This document shows, in pieces, positions 26,320 to 34,160 of a DNA stretch of 64,000 nt; the first letter of the stretch is position 1, and each line of letters opens with the position of its first letter. The notes under the pieces were generated by a model. That model worked only from the letters and a program-made list of their open reading frames with translations, had not been told where the DNA came from and made no database searches. The position numbers and the translations under genes were made by a program. The stretch comes from Streptomyces humidus (GTDB lineage Bacteria > Actinomycetota > Actinomycetes > Streptomycetales > Streptomycetaceae), in contig NZ_BMTL01000038.1 of assembly GCF_014649655.1 (NCBI RefSeq), positions 28,457 through 92,456 on the forward strand, read 5' to 3'.

Positions 26320-27285
26320 TTACAGATCGATGACGAGACGGCCGGACGAGCACCGTGAGACGCAGGGCATGAAGGAACCCGCCTCCCGGTCCTCGGGCGT
26401 CAGGACGGAGTCGCGATGGTCCGCCTCACCCTCGATGACCTCGGTCTCGCAGGTGCCGCAGATTCCCTCGCTGCAGGAGCGGGGGACGAAGACGCCGCAG
26501 TCGGTCGCGACATCGAGGATCGAGACGCCGGGGGGCACGGTCGCCGAGATTCCCGACCTCGCGAAGACCACTTCGAAGGCGGAGTCGTCATCGCGATGAG
26601 CTGTGCCGGCTGCCGCGAACCTCTCCAGGTGGAGGCTGCCTTGCGGCCACGCACTCATCCGCTCCTCGACTGCCGACAGCAGCGCTTCCGGCCCGCATGC
26701 GTAGACGAGGGTCCCGGCTCGTACTGGCTCCAGCACCGCGGCGAGATCGAGTCTGCCCGCGGTGTCCTCGGGCTGGATCCGCACCTGGTCCCCCAGGCGT
26801 TCGAGCTCGTCGCGGTAGGCCATGGAGGCAAGTCGGCGGCCGCCGTACAGCAGCGACCAGGCGGAGCCTCTGGCCTCCACTGCGCGGATCATGGCCAGAA
26901 GCGGTGTGATCCCGATGCCGCCGGCGATGAACTGGTAGCGCGGCGCGTCGACAAGGGCGAAGTGATTGGCCGGTGGAGCGGCCCGCACGGTGTCACCGGC
27001 TCGCATGGTGTCGTGAACGTGGGCCGAGCCGCCACGGCCGGCCGGCTCGCGCAGGACGGCGACGCGGTAACGGTGGCGGTCGTCGGGGTCACCGCAGAGC
27101 GAGTACGACCGAACGAGGTCGTCGGCGAGCACCAGGTCGAGATGAGCACCGGGCGACCAGGCCGGCAGGGGTTGTGGTGCGTGGAGGACCAGTTCCACCA
27201 CCCCGTCGGCCACGGGGCGCTTCGCCTCGACCATGAGGTCGAGGACTCCCGCGTCGAGCGGGGGTGCCATGGCGGCGGTCGTCAT
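26320..27285 (-). CDS. PDR/VanB-family FMN and 2Fe-2S oxidoreductase (probable P450 reductase)
   Basis: A 321-residue single-chain electron transfer protein: FAD/FMN barrel (WSPGAHLDLVLADDLVRSYS, the RxYS flavin site), NAD domain (FIAGGIGITPLLAMI, then YACGPEALL) and a C-terminal plant-type 2Fe-2S domain with CSEGICGTCETEV and the fourth Cys in FMPCVSRC. Phthalate dioxygenase reductase and VanB have this order. Start at 27285 follows AGGAGGT seven bases upstream. It is the first gene of the leftward operon and is divergent from the P450 gene across a 141-bp operator region. It thus looks like that P450's NAD(P)H reductase, replacing the usual two-protein ferredoxin chain. Confidence 0.9.
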   Translation of the reverse strand: MTTAAMAPPLDAGVLDLMVEAKRPVADGVVELVLHAPQPLPAWSPGAHLDLVLADDLVRSYSLCGDPDDRHRYRVAVLREPAGRGGSAHVHDTMRAGDTVRAAPPANHFALVDAPRYQFIAGGIGITPLLAMIRAVEARGSAWSLLYGGRRLASMAYRDELERLGDQVRIQPEDTAGRLDLAAVLEPVRAGTLVYACGPEALLSAVEERMSAWPQGSLHLERFAAAGTAHRDDDSAFEVVFARSGISATVPPGVSILDVATDCGVFVPRSCSEGICGTCETEVIEGEADHRDSVLTPEDREAGSFMPCVSRCSSGRLVIDL

Positions 27286-27317
27286 AGCCGGACCTCCTTT
27301 CGTCTGGATGGCGAACA

Positions 27318-27338
27318 TGTAACATAATCTACGTTACA
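27318..27338. promoter_or_regulatory. Operator 1: TGTAAC-N9-GTTACA inverted repeat
   Basis: A perfect six-base inverted repeat in an AT-rich pocket between the reductase and P450 genes, 33 bp before the reductase start. It shares half-sites with operator 2. It is probably the TetR binding site for the leftward operon. Confidence 0.7.
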
Positions 27339-27377
27339 TTTGACTGCAAGGGTTGACCCGGCCGCCCGCAAAGATAA

Positions 27378-27393
27378 TGTAAGGAACGTTACA
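27378..27393. promoter_or_regulatory. Operator 2: TGTAAGGAACGTTACA
   Basis: The arms TGTAA and TTACA repeat the half-sites of operator 1, 34 bp before the P450 start. Two sites in one divergent promoter suggest joint repression of both units by the TetR protein encoded at 30315. Confidence 0.7.
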
Positions 27394-27426
27394 GTCCCTC
27401 TTTGCTTCTTACCGGGGAGGCAACCC

Positions 27427-28689
27427 ATGTCCGCCACCGTCACCCGTCCCACGTACGACGAGATCGAGTTGTCGAGCGAGACGTTCTGGTCCCGCTCGCC
27501 CCGAGACCGTGACCGGTCATTCGCCGCCCTGCGTGCCGAGCGTCCGGTCTCCTGGCAGCCCAAGGCCTACGGGTCCCTCATGGACGACCCCGAGGACTCC
27601 GGCTACTGGGCGGTCGTCCGGCACCAGGACGTCGTAGCGGTCTCGAAGAACGACGCGGTGTTCTCCTCCGACCCGGATCTCGGCGGAGTCATGTTCGAGA
27701 ACGTGCCCGCGGACTTCCTGCGGGAGACCCAGTCGATCCTCACCATGGACGAGCCGAGGCACGGGCGGACGCGCGCCCTGGTCGCCTCGGCGTTCAGTCC
27801 GCGCCAGATCCGGCTGATCGAGGGACAGATCAGGCAGCAGGCGACCGCGATCGTGGACACGCTCCTCGACCAGGGGCCCGTCGACTTCGTCGAGCAGGTC
27901 TCCAAGCGGCTTCCGCTGTGGACCATCTCAGAAATGGTCGGCGTTCCCCTCGAAGACCGGGAGCGGATGGTGGCCGCGGTCGACGACATGGTCGGATACA
28001 ACGATCCTGAGAACGTCGGTGACCGCGACCCCTTCATGTGCCTGCTCGAGGGCGCCGGCGCCCTGCACGACATCGCTCAGAACCTCATCGAGGCGCGGCG
28101 CTCGGCGCCTGCCGACGACCTGATGACGGCGCTGGTACAGGCGGAGATCGAGGGACAGCGGCTCACCGACGAGGAGATCCGTTCGTACTTCTGCCTGCTC
28201 GCCGTCGCCGGCAACGACACCACCCGCAACACCACGAGCCACGGGATGAAGGCGCTCTGCGACAACCCCGACCAGAAGGCGCTGCTGCTGAGCGATTTCG
28301 ACCGTCGTATCCCGGGAGCGATCGAGGAGTTCATGCGCTGGGCAACCCCGGTGATGACCTTCCGGCGCACCGCGCGCGCCGCGACCGTCCTCGGCGGGCA
28401 GGAGATCGCCGCCGGCGACAAGGTGGTGATGTTCTACAGCTCGGCCAACCGCGACGAGAGCGTCTTCGCCGACCCGTGGCGGTTCGACATCTCCCGCAAC
28501 CCCAACCCCCACGTCGGCCTCGGCGGTGGCGGGGTCCACTACTGCCTCGGACAGCATGTCGCGCGCATGCAGATGCGTTCGCTGTTCCGGGAGGTGCTGA
28601 CGCGCGTTCCCGACCTCCGGCTCGGCGAACCGGAATACGTGGTCGGGCACTTCGTGAACGCCGTCAAGCGCATGCCCGTCTCGTTCTGA
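27427..28689 (+). CDS. Cytochrome P450 (CYP125/CYP124-like monooxygenase)
   Basis: A 420-residue soluble bacterial P450. The I-helix oxygen-activating motif is AVAGNDTTRNTTSHGM (residues 259-274), very close to the steroid and isoprenoid omega-hydroxylases CYP125 and CYP124. ExxR is EFMR (301-304), followed by TFRRTARAATVLGG. The heme loop reads GLGGGGVHYCLGQHVARM with Cys373; the Phe normally found eight residues before the Cys is Leu here (CTC codon). The ATG follows GGGGAGG. Likely role: terminal hydroxylation of a methyl-branched hydrophobic chain, with electrons from the divergent PDR-type reductase. The substrate class is inferred from family resemblance and neighbours. Confidence 0.92.
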   Translation: MSATVTRPTYDEIELSSETFWSRSPRDRDRSFAALRAERPVSWQPKAYGSLMDDPEDSGYWAVVRHQDVVAVSKNDAVFSSDPDLGGVMFENVPADFLRETQSILTMDEPRHGRTRALVASAFSPRQIRLIEGQIRQQATAIVDTLLDQGPVDFVEQVSKRLPLWTISEMVGVPLEDRERMVAAVDDMVGYNDPENVGDRDPFMCLLEGAGALHDIAQNLIEARRSAPADDLMTALVQAEIEGQRLTDEEIRSYFCLLAVAGNDTTRNTTSHGMKALCDNPDQKALLLSDFDRRIPGAIEEFMRWATPVMTFRRTARAATVLGGQEIAAGDKVVMFYSSANRDESVFADPWRFDISRNPNPHVGLGGGGVHYCLGQHVARMQMRSLFREVLTRVPDLRLGEPEYVVGHFVNAVKRMPVSF

Positions 28690-28722
28690 CCACCCACCCC
28701 GACGCTTCCCTGGAGGACGCCG

Positions 28723-30273
28723 ATGTACCCCGGGACTCACGCCCAGACAACTCCGGCCAAGCCTGCCGTCGTCATGGCCGCCTCAGGCCGGACCCTGACC
28801 TACGCCGAGCTCGACGACCAGTCCCGCCGGCTCGCTGTCGGACTCCACGATCTCGGCCTGCGGCGCGGAGACGTCGTCGCCATGCTGAGCGACAACGCAC
28901 CCGAATGCTTCGTGCTCTACTGGGCGGCTCTGCGATCAGGCCTGTATCTGACAGCGGTCAACCACCACCTCACCGCGAGCGAGGCGGCGTACATCGTCCG
29001 CGACTCGGGCGCCAAGGTGCTGTTCGCGTCGGGCCGTCTCGAAGAGCAGGCGTCCGATGCGCTCGCCGAGTGCCCCGGGCTGGAGACGGCGTTCAGCTTC
29101 GACGGCCCGATCCCGGGCTACGGGGTGTACGAGACGTTCCTTGAGAGCGCCGAGGACCGCATGCCGGCGGAACAGCCCCGCGGGAGCGACATGCTCTACT
29201 CCTCCGGCACCACGGGACGCCCGAAGGGCATCAAGCCGCCCCTGCTGCCCATCGCGGTGGACGAACCCGGCGATCCTCTGACCGCACTGGCGGGGACGTA
29301 TCTCGGCGTCGGTCCCGACGACGTCTACCTGTCCCCGGCTCCGATCTACCATGCCGCACCGCTGCGCTGGTGCGGAGTGGTCCACGCGTACGGGGGCACC
29401 GTGGTGGTGCTGGAGAAGTTCTCCGCCGAGGGCGCGCTCGAGGCACTCCAGAACCACCGGGTGACCGTCGTCCAGATGGTCCCGACGATGTTCGTGCGCA
29501 TGCTGCAGCTCGACAGTGCTCTGCGGACGAAGTACGACCTCTCCTCTCTGCGGCTGGCCATCCACGCTGCCGCGCCCTGTCCGGTCGAGGTCAAGCGGGC
29601 GATGCTCGACTGGTGGGGGCCCAAGCTCGTCGAGTACTACTCCTCGACCGAGATGAGCGGGATGACCGTCATCACCACGCCCGAGTGGCTCAAGAAGCCC
29701 GGCTCCGTCGGTCGCAGCGTCTTCGGCCCGATCCACATCTGCGACGAGCGCGGCGAGGAGTTGTGCGTCGGCGAGGTCGGCAGGGTCTACTTCGAGCGCG
29801 ACGTGCGGCCTTTCGAGTATCACAACGAACCGGAGAAGACGAAGGCCGCCGAGCACCCGGATCACGCCAACTGGACCGCCATCGGCGACCTGGGCTACGT
29901 CGACGACGACGGCTATCTGTTCCTCACCGACCGGGAATCCTTCATGATCATCTCTGGTGGCGTGAACATCTACCCGCAGGAGGTCGAGAACGCCCTGGCC
30001 CTGCATCCGGCGGTGTACGACATCGGCGTGGTCGGGATCCCGGACCCGGTGATGGGCCAGCAGGTGAAGGCCTTCGTCGCCCTCCGGCCGGGCATCACCC
30101 CGTCCGACGCACTGGCGGAGGAGCTCATCGCCTATGCGCGCACCAAGGTCGCGGCGTACAAGGCGCCCCGCTCGGTGGAGTTCATCGACGAGCTGCCGCG
30201 CACCCCTACCGGCAAGCTGGTGAAGAGCGCCCTCACCGCGCGGACGTCGGGAGGGGCTACAGGCGGGCACTAG
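28723..30273 (+). CDS. Acyl-CoA synthetase (FadD-like, AMP-forming)
   Basis: The 516 residues belong to the ANL superfamily, which activates acids as acyl-AMP and then acyl-CoA. The phosphate loop is MLYSSGTTGRPKG (about residues 157-169). The adenine block lies near VEYYSSTEMSG, and the YVDDDGYLFLTDRESFMIIS hinge and the C-terminal Lys in PRTPTGKLVKSAL are intact. The ATG follows TGGAGGACGCCG and lies 33 bp after the P450 stop, so the genes are co-transcribed. It resembles the short FadD4/FadD17-like ligases. Its natural substrate would be the acid produced by the P450, SDR and aldehyde dehydrogenase. Confidence 0.9.
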   Translation: MYPGTHAQTTPAKPAVVMAASGRTLTYAELDDQSRRLAVGLHDLGLRRGDVVAMLSDNAPECFVLYWAALRSGLYLTAVNHHLTASEAAYIVRDSGAKVLFASGRLEEQASDALAECPGLETAFSFDGPIPGYGVYETFLESAEDRMPAEQPRGSDMLYSSGTTGRPKGIKPPLLPIAVDEPGDPLTALAGTYLGVGPDDVYLSPAPIYHAAPLRWCGVVHAYGGTVVVLEKFSAEGALEALQNHRVTVVQMVPTMFVRMLQLDSALRTKYDLSSLRLAIHAAAPCPVEVKRAMLDWWGPKLVEYYSSTEMSGMTVITTPEWLKKPGSVGRSVFGPIHICDERGEELCVGEVGRVYFERDVRPFEYHNEPEKTKAAEHPDHANWTAIGDLGYVDDDGYLFLTDRESFMIISGGVNIYPQEVENALALHPAVYDIGVVGIPDPVMGQQVKAFVALRPGITPSDALAEELIAYARTKVAAYKAPRSVEFIDELPRTPTGKLVKSALTARTSGGATGGH

Positions 30274-30314
30274 GCTGGGGGAAACCAAGACACATGCCCC
30301 TAGGAGCTGAGCCC

Positions 30315-30878
30315 ATGCGCCTTCTGGTGACCCGCGAGGACTACTACGAGGCCGCCATGGCGATCCTCGGGTCCGAGGGCGCGGGCCGGCTCAAGGTCAC
30401 CACACTGTGCAAGGCGCTCAAGGTGACCACGGGATCGTTCTACGGCTACTTCGGCAGCCTCGACGGGTTCGTCGACGATTTCCTGGCGTACTGGGAGGAC
30501 TCGCAGACCAAACGCATCGTGCTCCTGGCGAACGCCCCGGACGATCCCGCCGAGCGCATTCACCTGCTCAAGGAGCTCGGCAGCACCCTCCCGCATGCCG
30601 CGGAGGGCGCCATCCGGTCGTGGGCACACACCAACCCCAGGGTCGCCGACATGCAGAAGAAGGTCGACGACCGGCGTCTGAAGGCGCTGATCCGCGTTCT
30701 GCGGCCCGCGTCGGCGTCGGCACAGGAGGCGCGAGTCCTCGGCACCATGGCCATGACGCTCCTGGTGGGACTCCAGCAGTGGCGTCAGCCGGTGTCGAAG
30801 AAGGACTTCAACATGCTCTTCAACGAGTTCGAGCGGATCGTTCGTTCCAGGATGAGCGCCGTGGCCGCCGACGTCTGA
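30315..30878 (+). CDS. TetR-family transcriptional regulator
   Basis: 187 residues. The N-terminal HTH reads YYEAAMAILGSEGAGRLKVT, then LCKALKVTTGSFYGYFGSLD, the SFYxxF signature of TetR proteins. The C-terminal part is the helical ligand domain. AGGAG stands nine bases before the chosen ATG at 30315; an alternative ATG at 30295 lacks such a site. As third gene of the P450-fadD unit it probably represses its own operon and the divergent one through the TGTAA/TTACA operators at 27318 and 27378, being released by an acyl-CoA or the lipid substrate. Confidence 0.88.
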   Translation: MRLLVTREDYYEAAMAILGSEGAGRLKVTTLCKALKVTTGSFYGYFGSLDGFVDDFLAYWEDSQTKRIVLLANAPDDPAERIHLLKELGSTLPHAAEGAIRSWAHTNPRVADMQKKVDDRRLKALIRVLRPASASAQEARVLGTMAMTLLVGLQQWRQPVSKKDFNMLFNEFERIVRSRMSAVAADV

Positions 30879-30907
30879 GCGGTCCGGCCCGGCGAATCCA
30901 CCGCTGT

Positions 30908-30944
30908 GTGAGGATCGGTGCGGACTCGAACAACCGATCCTCAC
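30908..30944. terminator. Bidirectional hairpin terminator
   Basis: GTGAGGATCGGT and ACCGATCCTCAC form a perfect 12-bp stem with a 13-base loop between the convergent tetR and nitronate monooxygenase genes. Confidence 0.75.
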
Positions 30945-30988
30945 CTCACGAACCGGGGACACCCTGCCTCAGGGCCCCGTGCGGCCGA

Positions 30989-31981
30989 TCACACCGACGC
31001 GGTCGGGAAGTCGCCGGCCCGCTGCGCCAACGAGCGCTGCGCGGCGACATACTCGGCCCGGAGCCGGCCGACCAGGTCGCTCACACTCTGACGGCGGGTC
31101 ACCGTTCCGATCCCCTGGCCCGACCCCCAGATGTCCTGCCAGACCTTCGCGCCGGTGTTGCCGCCGGAGCCGAAGTCCATCGCAGAGGCATCGGAGGTGG
31201 GCAGGTTGTCCGGATCGAGGCCGGTCGCCTCGATACTCCCGCGCAGGTAGTTGCCGTGGACTCCGGTGAAGAGGTTGCTGTAGACGATGTCGCCGGCGCC
31301 GCCGGCGACGATCATGTCCTTGTAGGCGTCCACGGCATTCGCCTCATGGGTGGCCAGGAACGCGCTGCCGATGTAGGCGAAGTCCGCTCCTGCCGCCTGT
31401 GCCGCGAGGATGGAACTCCCGTGCGCGATCGCGCCCGAAAGCAGGACAGGGCCGTCGAACCAGGTGCGGATCTCTCGCACCAGCGCGAACGGCGACTGTG
31501 TGCCGGCATGGCCGCCCGCACCCGCGGCGACCGCGATCAGACCGTCGGCACCCTTCTCGACCGCCTTGTGCGCGAACCGCACGTTGATGACGTCGTGGAG
31601 GACGATTCCGCCGTAGCCGTGGATGGCGTCGTTGATGTCCTCGCGTGCGCCCAACGACGTGATGACGATCGGCACCTTGTGATCGATGCAGCTTTGGACA
31701 TCGTCTTCGAGCCGGTCGTTCGACCGATGGACGATCAGGTTCACCGCGAAGGGTGCCACCGGCGTCTCGGGACGAGTCGCACCGAGCTTTCCCAGTTCCT
31801 CCTCGATCCGCGCGAGCCAGTCGCGGACCTGGCCGGCGGGCCTGGCGTTGAGCGAGGGCAGCGAGCCGATCACGCCGGCGGAACACTGCGCGATCACGAG
31901 TTCCGGGCCGGATGCGATGAACATCGGGGCACACACGACGGGCAGGGACAGTGGGCGCTGAAGCACCTCAGGCATGGGCAT
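30989..31981 (-). CDS. Nitronate monooxygenase-like FMN protein
   Basis: 330 residues of the NMO/2-nitropropane dioxygenase TIM-barrel family. Seen are LPVVCAPMFIASGPELVIAQ (FMN and N-terminal strand), TPVAPFAVNLIVHRSN, INVRFAHKAVEKGADGLIAV, AAGAGGHAGTQSPFALVREI (the GGHxG FMN motif) and GADFAYIGSAFLATHEA. Start at 31981 follows AGGAGGAG. Many relatives inside fatty acid or steroid clusters are not true nitronate enzymes but NAD(P)H-dependent flavin reductases or enoyl reductases. In this context a reductive step on an unsaturated acyl intermediate is possible. It follows the enoyl-CoA hydratase gene by 28 bp. Confidence 0.85.
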   Translation of the reverse strand: MPMPEVLQRPLSLPVVCAPMFIASGPELVIAQCSAGVIGSLPSLNARPAGQVRDWLARIEEELGKLGATRPETPVAPFAVNLIVHRSNDRLEDDVQSCIDHKVPIVITSLGAREDINDAIHGYGGIVLHDVINVRFAHKAVEKGADGLIAVAAGAGGHAGTQSPFALVREIRTWFDGPVLLSGAIAHGSSILAAQAAGADFAYIGSAFLATHEANAVDAYKDMIVAGGAGDIVYSNLFTGVHGNYLRGSIEATGLDPDNLPTSDASAMDFGSGGNTGAKVWQDIWGSGQGIGTVTRRQSVSDLVGRLRAEYVAAQRSLAQRAGDFPTASV

Positions 31982-32009
31982 GGCTGTTTCTCTCCTCCTG
32001 ATGCTGGTG

Positions 32010-32780
32010 TCAGCGGTCACTGAAAGCCGGGGTCCGCTTCTCGCGGAAGGCGGCCGAACCCTCTGCGAAGTCGTGGGCGGCGAGAAGGCCGACCTGACCT
32101 GCTCGCTCATGGTGGAACGCGTCCTCGAGCCCACTGAGAGTGGCCCGGTTGATGGCTTCCTTCGTACGCCGGAACGCCACCTGGGGGCCGCCGGTGAGAG
32201 TCGCCAGAACCTGGGCCGCCATGGCGGCGAAGGCGCCCTCCGGGGCTACGTGGGTCACCAGGCCCGCGGCCAGCGCGTCGGCCGCGGTGAGCCGCTCCGC
32301 GAGCAGGGCCATCCGCAGGGCCCGTGCCCGGCCGACCGAGGCCGCCACGACCGCCGAGGCACCACCGTCCGGCATCAGGCCGACCTTGGTGAAGGAGAGC
32401 ATGAAGTAGGTCTTCTCCTCGCACAGCACCAGGTCGGCGGCGAGCGCGATCGGAACGCCCACGCCGGCGACCGCACCCCGCGCGAGGGTGACCACCGGCT
32501 TGGGGCTCCGGACGATCGCAGCGACCAAACGGTTCGCGCTGTCGATGGTGGCGCCGGCGACCGCGGCGTCGTCGCCGAGGACGGCGGCGGTCTGCAGGTC
32601 GGCGCCGGTGCAGAAGGCGCGCTCGTCGCCGGCGAGGACCACGACGGTGACACGGTCGTCCGTCGCCGCATCACCGATCGCGTCGGCGAGTTGCTCCATC
32701 ACTTCGGCCGTGAGTGCGTTCATCCGCTCGGGCCGGTCGATCGCGACAGTCAGGACACCGTCGGCCAGCTCCGTCTTCAT
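32010..32780 (-). CDS. Enoyl-CoA hydratase/isomerase family protein
   Basis: 256 residues. The crotonase fold is shown by LTVAIDRPERMNALTAEVME, the oxyanion block RAFCTGADLQTAAVLGDD, and PKPVVTLARGAVAGVGVPIA followed by LAADLVLCEEKTYFMLSFTK, then VGLMPDGGASAVVAASVGRA. An Asp occupies the position used by the second catalytic acid (GLMPDGG), as in isomerases and several hydratases. The C-terminus (SAAFREKRTPAFSDR) is typical. First gene of a leftward pair with the NMO-like gene, divergent from the thiolase. Confidence 0.88.
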   Translation of the reverse strand: MKTELADGVLTVAIDRPERMNALTAEVMEQLADAIGDAATDDRVTVVVLAGDERAFCTGADLQTAAVLGDDAAVAGATIDSANRLVAAIVRSPKPVVTLARGAVAGVGVPIALAADLVLCEEKTYFMLSFTKVGLMPDGGASAVVAASVGRARALRMALLAERLTAADALAAGLVTHVAPEGAFAAMAAQVLATLTGGPQVAFRRTKEAINRATLSGLEDAFHHERAGQVGLLAAHDFAEGSAAFREKRTPAFSDR

Positions 32781-32800
32781 GTGACCTCCATTGACGCCAG

Positions 32801-32834
32801 ATGTAGAGCACTCTACCTTTCAAATGTAGAGCAC
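32801..32834. promoter_or_regulatory. Divergent operator with repeated ATGTAGAGCAC
   Basis: GTAGAG-CA-CTCTAC is a perfect 14-bp inverted repeat (32803-32816). ATGTAGAGCAC then recurs at 32824-32834. The motif differs from the TetR-type sites at 27.3 kb, so another regulator, perhaps not encoded in this window, may control hydratase-NMO and thiolase-fadB. Confidence 0.65.
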
Positions 32835-32882
32835 CTTATCTTAGTGACCCTTGGTCAAGCAGCCCTTGGAGGACTCCGTCTC

Positions 32883-34094
32883 ATGGCTGAAGCTTTCGTC
32901 TACGACCACCTGCGCACGCCTCGGGGGCGCGGCAAGCGGACCGGCGCGCTGTACGGAACCAAGCCGATCGACCTCGTGGTCGGCCTCGTCGACGAGCTGC
33001 GCAGGCGCAACCCGAGCCTTGACCCGCAGCGCGTCGACGACATCGTGCTCGGTGTGGTCTCTCCGGTCGGCGACCAGGGCGGTGACATCGCGAAGACGGC
33101 GGCGCTCAAGGCGGGCCTGCCCGAGACCACCGCCGGCGTGCAGCTCAACCGCTTCTGCGCCTCCGGCCTCGAGGCCGTGAACCAGGCCGCCTCGCGCGTC
33201 CGCGGCGGCTTCGAGGACCTCATCATCGCGGGCGGTGTCGAGTCGATGAGCCGGGTGCCCATGGGTTCCGACGGCGGCGCCTGGGCGAACGACCCGGCCA
33301 CGAACCTCGCCACCGGGTTCGTGCCCCAGGGCATCGGTGCCGACCTGATCGCGACGATCGAGGGGTGGAGCCGCACCGACGTGGACGCCTATGCCGCCGA
33401 GTCGCACGCCCGTGCCACCAAGGCCTGGGCCAACGGCCACTACGACGGCTGCGTCATCCCCGTGCGGAGTGTCGCGGGCGACGTGGTGCTGGACCGGGAC
33501 GAGTTGATCCGGGCCGACACCACCGTGGAGAGCCTTTCGGCCCTGCGCCCCTCGTTCGCCCAGCCGGGCAAGGACGCCGGCTTCGACGACGTCGCCCTCA
33601 GCAAGTACCACTGGATCGAGGAGATCGACCACGTCCACCACGCGGGCAACTCCTCCGGCATCGTCGACGGTGCCGCGCTGACGCTTGTCGGCACCGAGGC
33701 GATCGGCAAGGAACTCGGCCTCACCCCGATGGCAAAGATCATCGGTGCGGCTGTCTCCGGCGCCGACCCGACGATCATGCTCACCGGCCCCGCCCCGGCA
33801 GCCCGCAAGGCACTCGCCAGGGCCGGCCTCACGGTCGACGACATCGACCTGTGGGAGATCAACGAGGCGTTCGCGGCTGTCGCGATGCGCTTCATGCGCG
33901 ACATGGGCATCGGCCACGACGTCACCAACGTCAACGGCGGAGCCATCGCCATGGGTCACCCGCTCGGTGCGACCGGCGCGATCGTCCTCGGCACCCTGGT
34001 CGACGAACTCCGGCGGCGCGGCAGGAAGCGCGGCCTCGCCACGCTGTGCGTCGGCGGCGGCATGGGCATCGCCACGATCGTCGAGCTCGTCTGA
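32883..34094 (+). CDS. Acetyl-CoA acyltransferase (thiolase, FadA type)
   Basis: A 403-residue degradative thiolase. The N-terminal nucleophile is Cys92 in QLNRFCASGLEAVNQAASRV. The conserved block GGVESMSRVPMGSDGG follows, and DIDLWEINEAFAAVAMRFMR leads to NVNGGAIAMGHPLGATGA with the catalytic His. The second Cys is in LCVGGGMGIATIVE. The ATG at 32883 has GGAGG about 11 bases upstream. It heads an operon with the FadB-like gene 66 bp downstream, giving the classic FadA-FadB pair of a multifunctional beta-oxidation complex. Confidence 0.94.
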   Translation: MAEAFVYDHLRTPRGRGKRTGALYGTKPIDLVVGLVDELRRRNPSLDPQRVDDIVLGVVSPVGDQGGDIAKTAALKAGLPETTAGVQLNRFCASGLEAVNQAASRVRGGFEDLIIAGGVESMSRVPMGSDGGAWANDPATNLATGFVPQGIGADLIATIEGWSRTDVDAYAAESHARATKAWANGHYDGCVIPVRSVAGDVVLDRDELIRADTTVESLSALRPSFAQPGKDAGFDDVALSKYHWIEEIDHVHHAGNSSGIVDGAALTLVGTEAIGKELGLTPMAKIIGAAVSGADPTIMLTGPAPAARKALARAGLTVDDIDLWEINEAFAAVAMRFMRDMGIGHDVTNVNGGAIAMGHPLGATGAIVLGTLVDELRRRGRKRGLATLCVGGGMGIATIVELV

Positions 34095-34160
34095 CCTGCG
34101 TCCACACAGACAGCGCGTACGCACAGACAGGCGTACACACAGACAACGGAGAGACACCTG

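Noticed and set aside
34095..34160. CACAGACA repeats as an operator array
   Set aside because: Three imperfect copies in a 66-bp spacer inside an operon; more likely low-complexity DNA than a control site.
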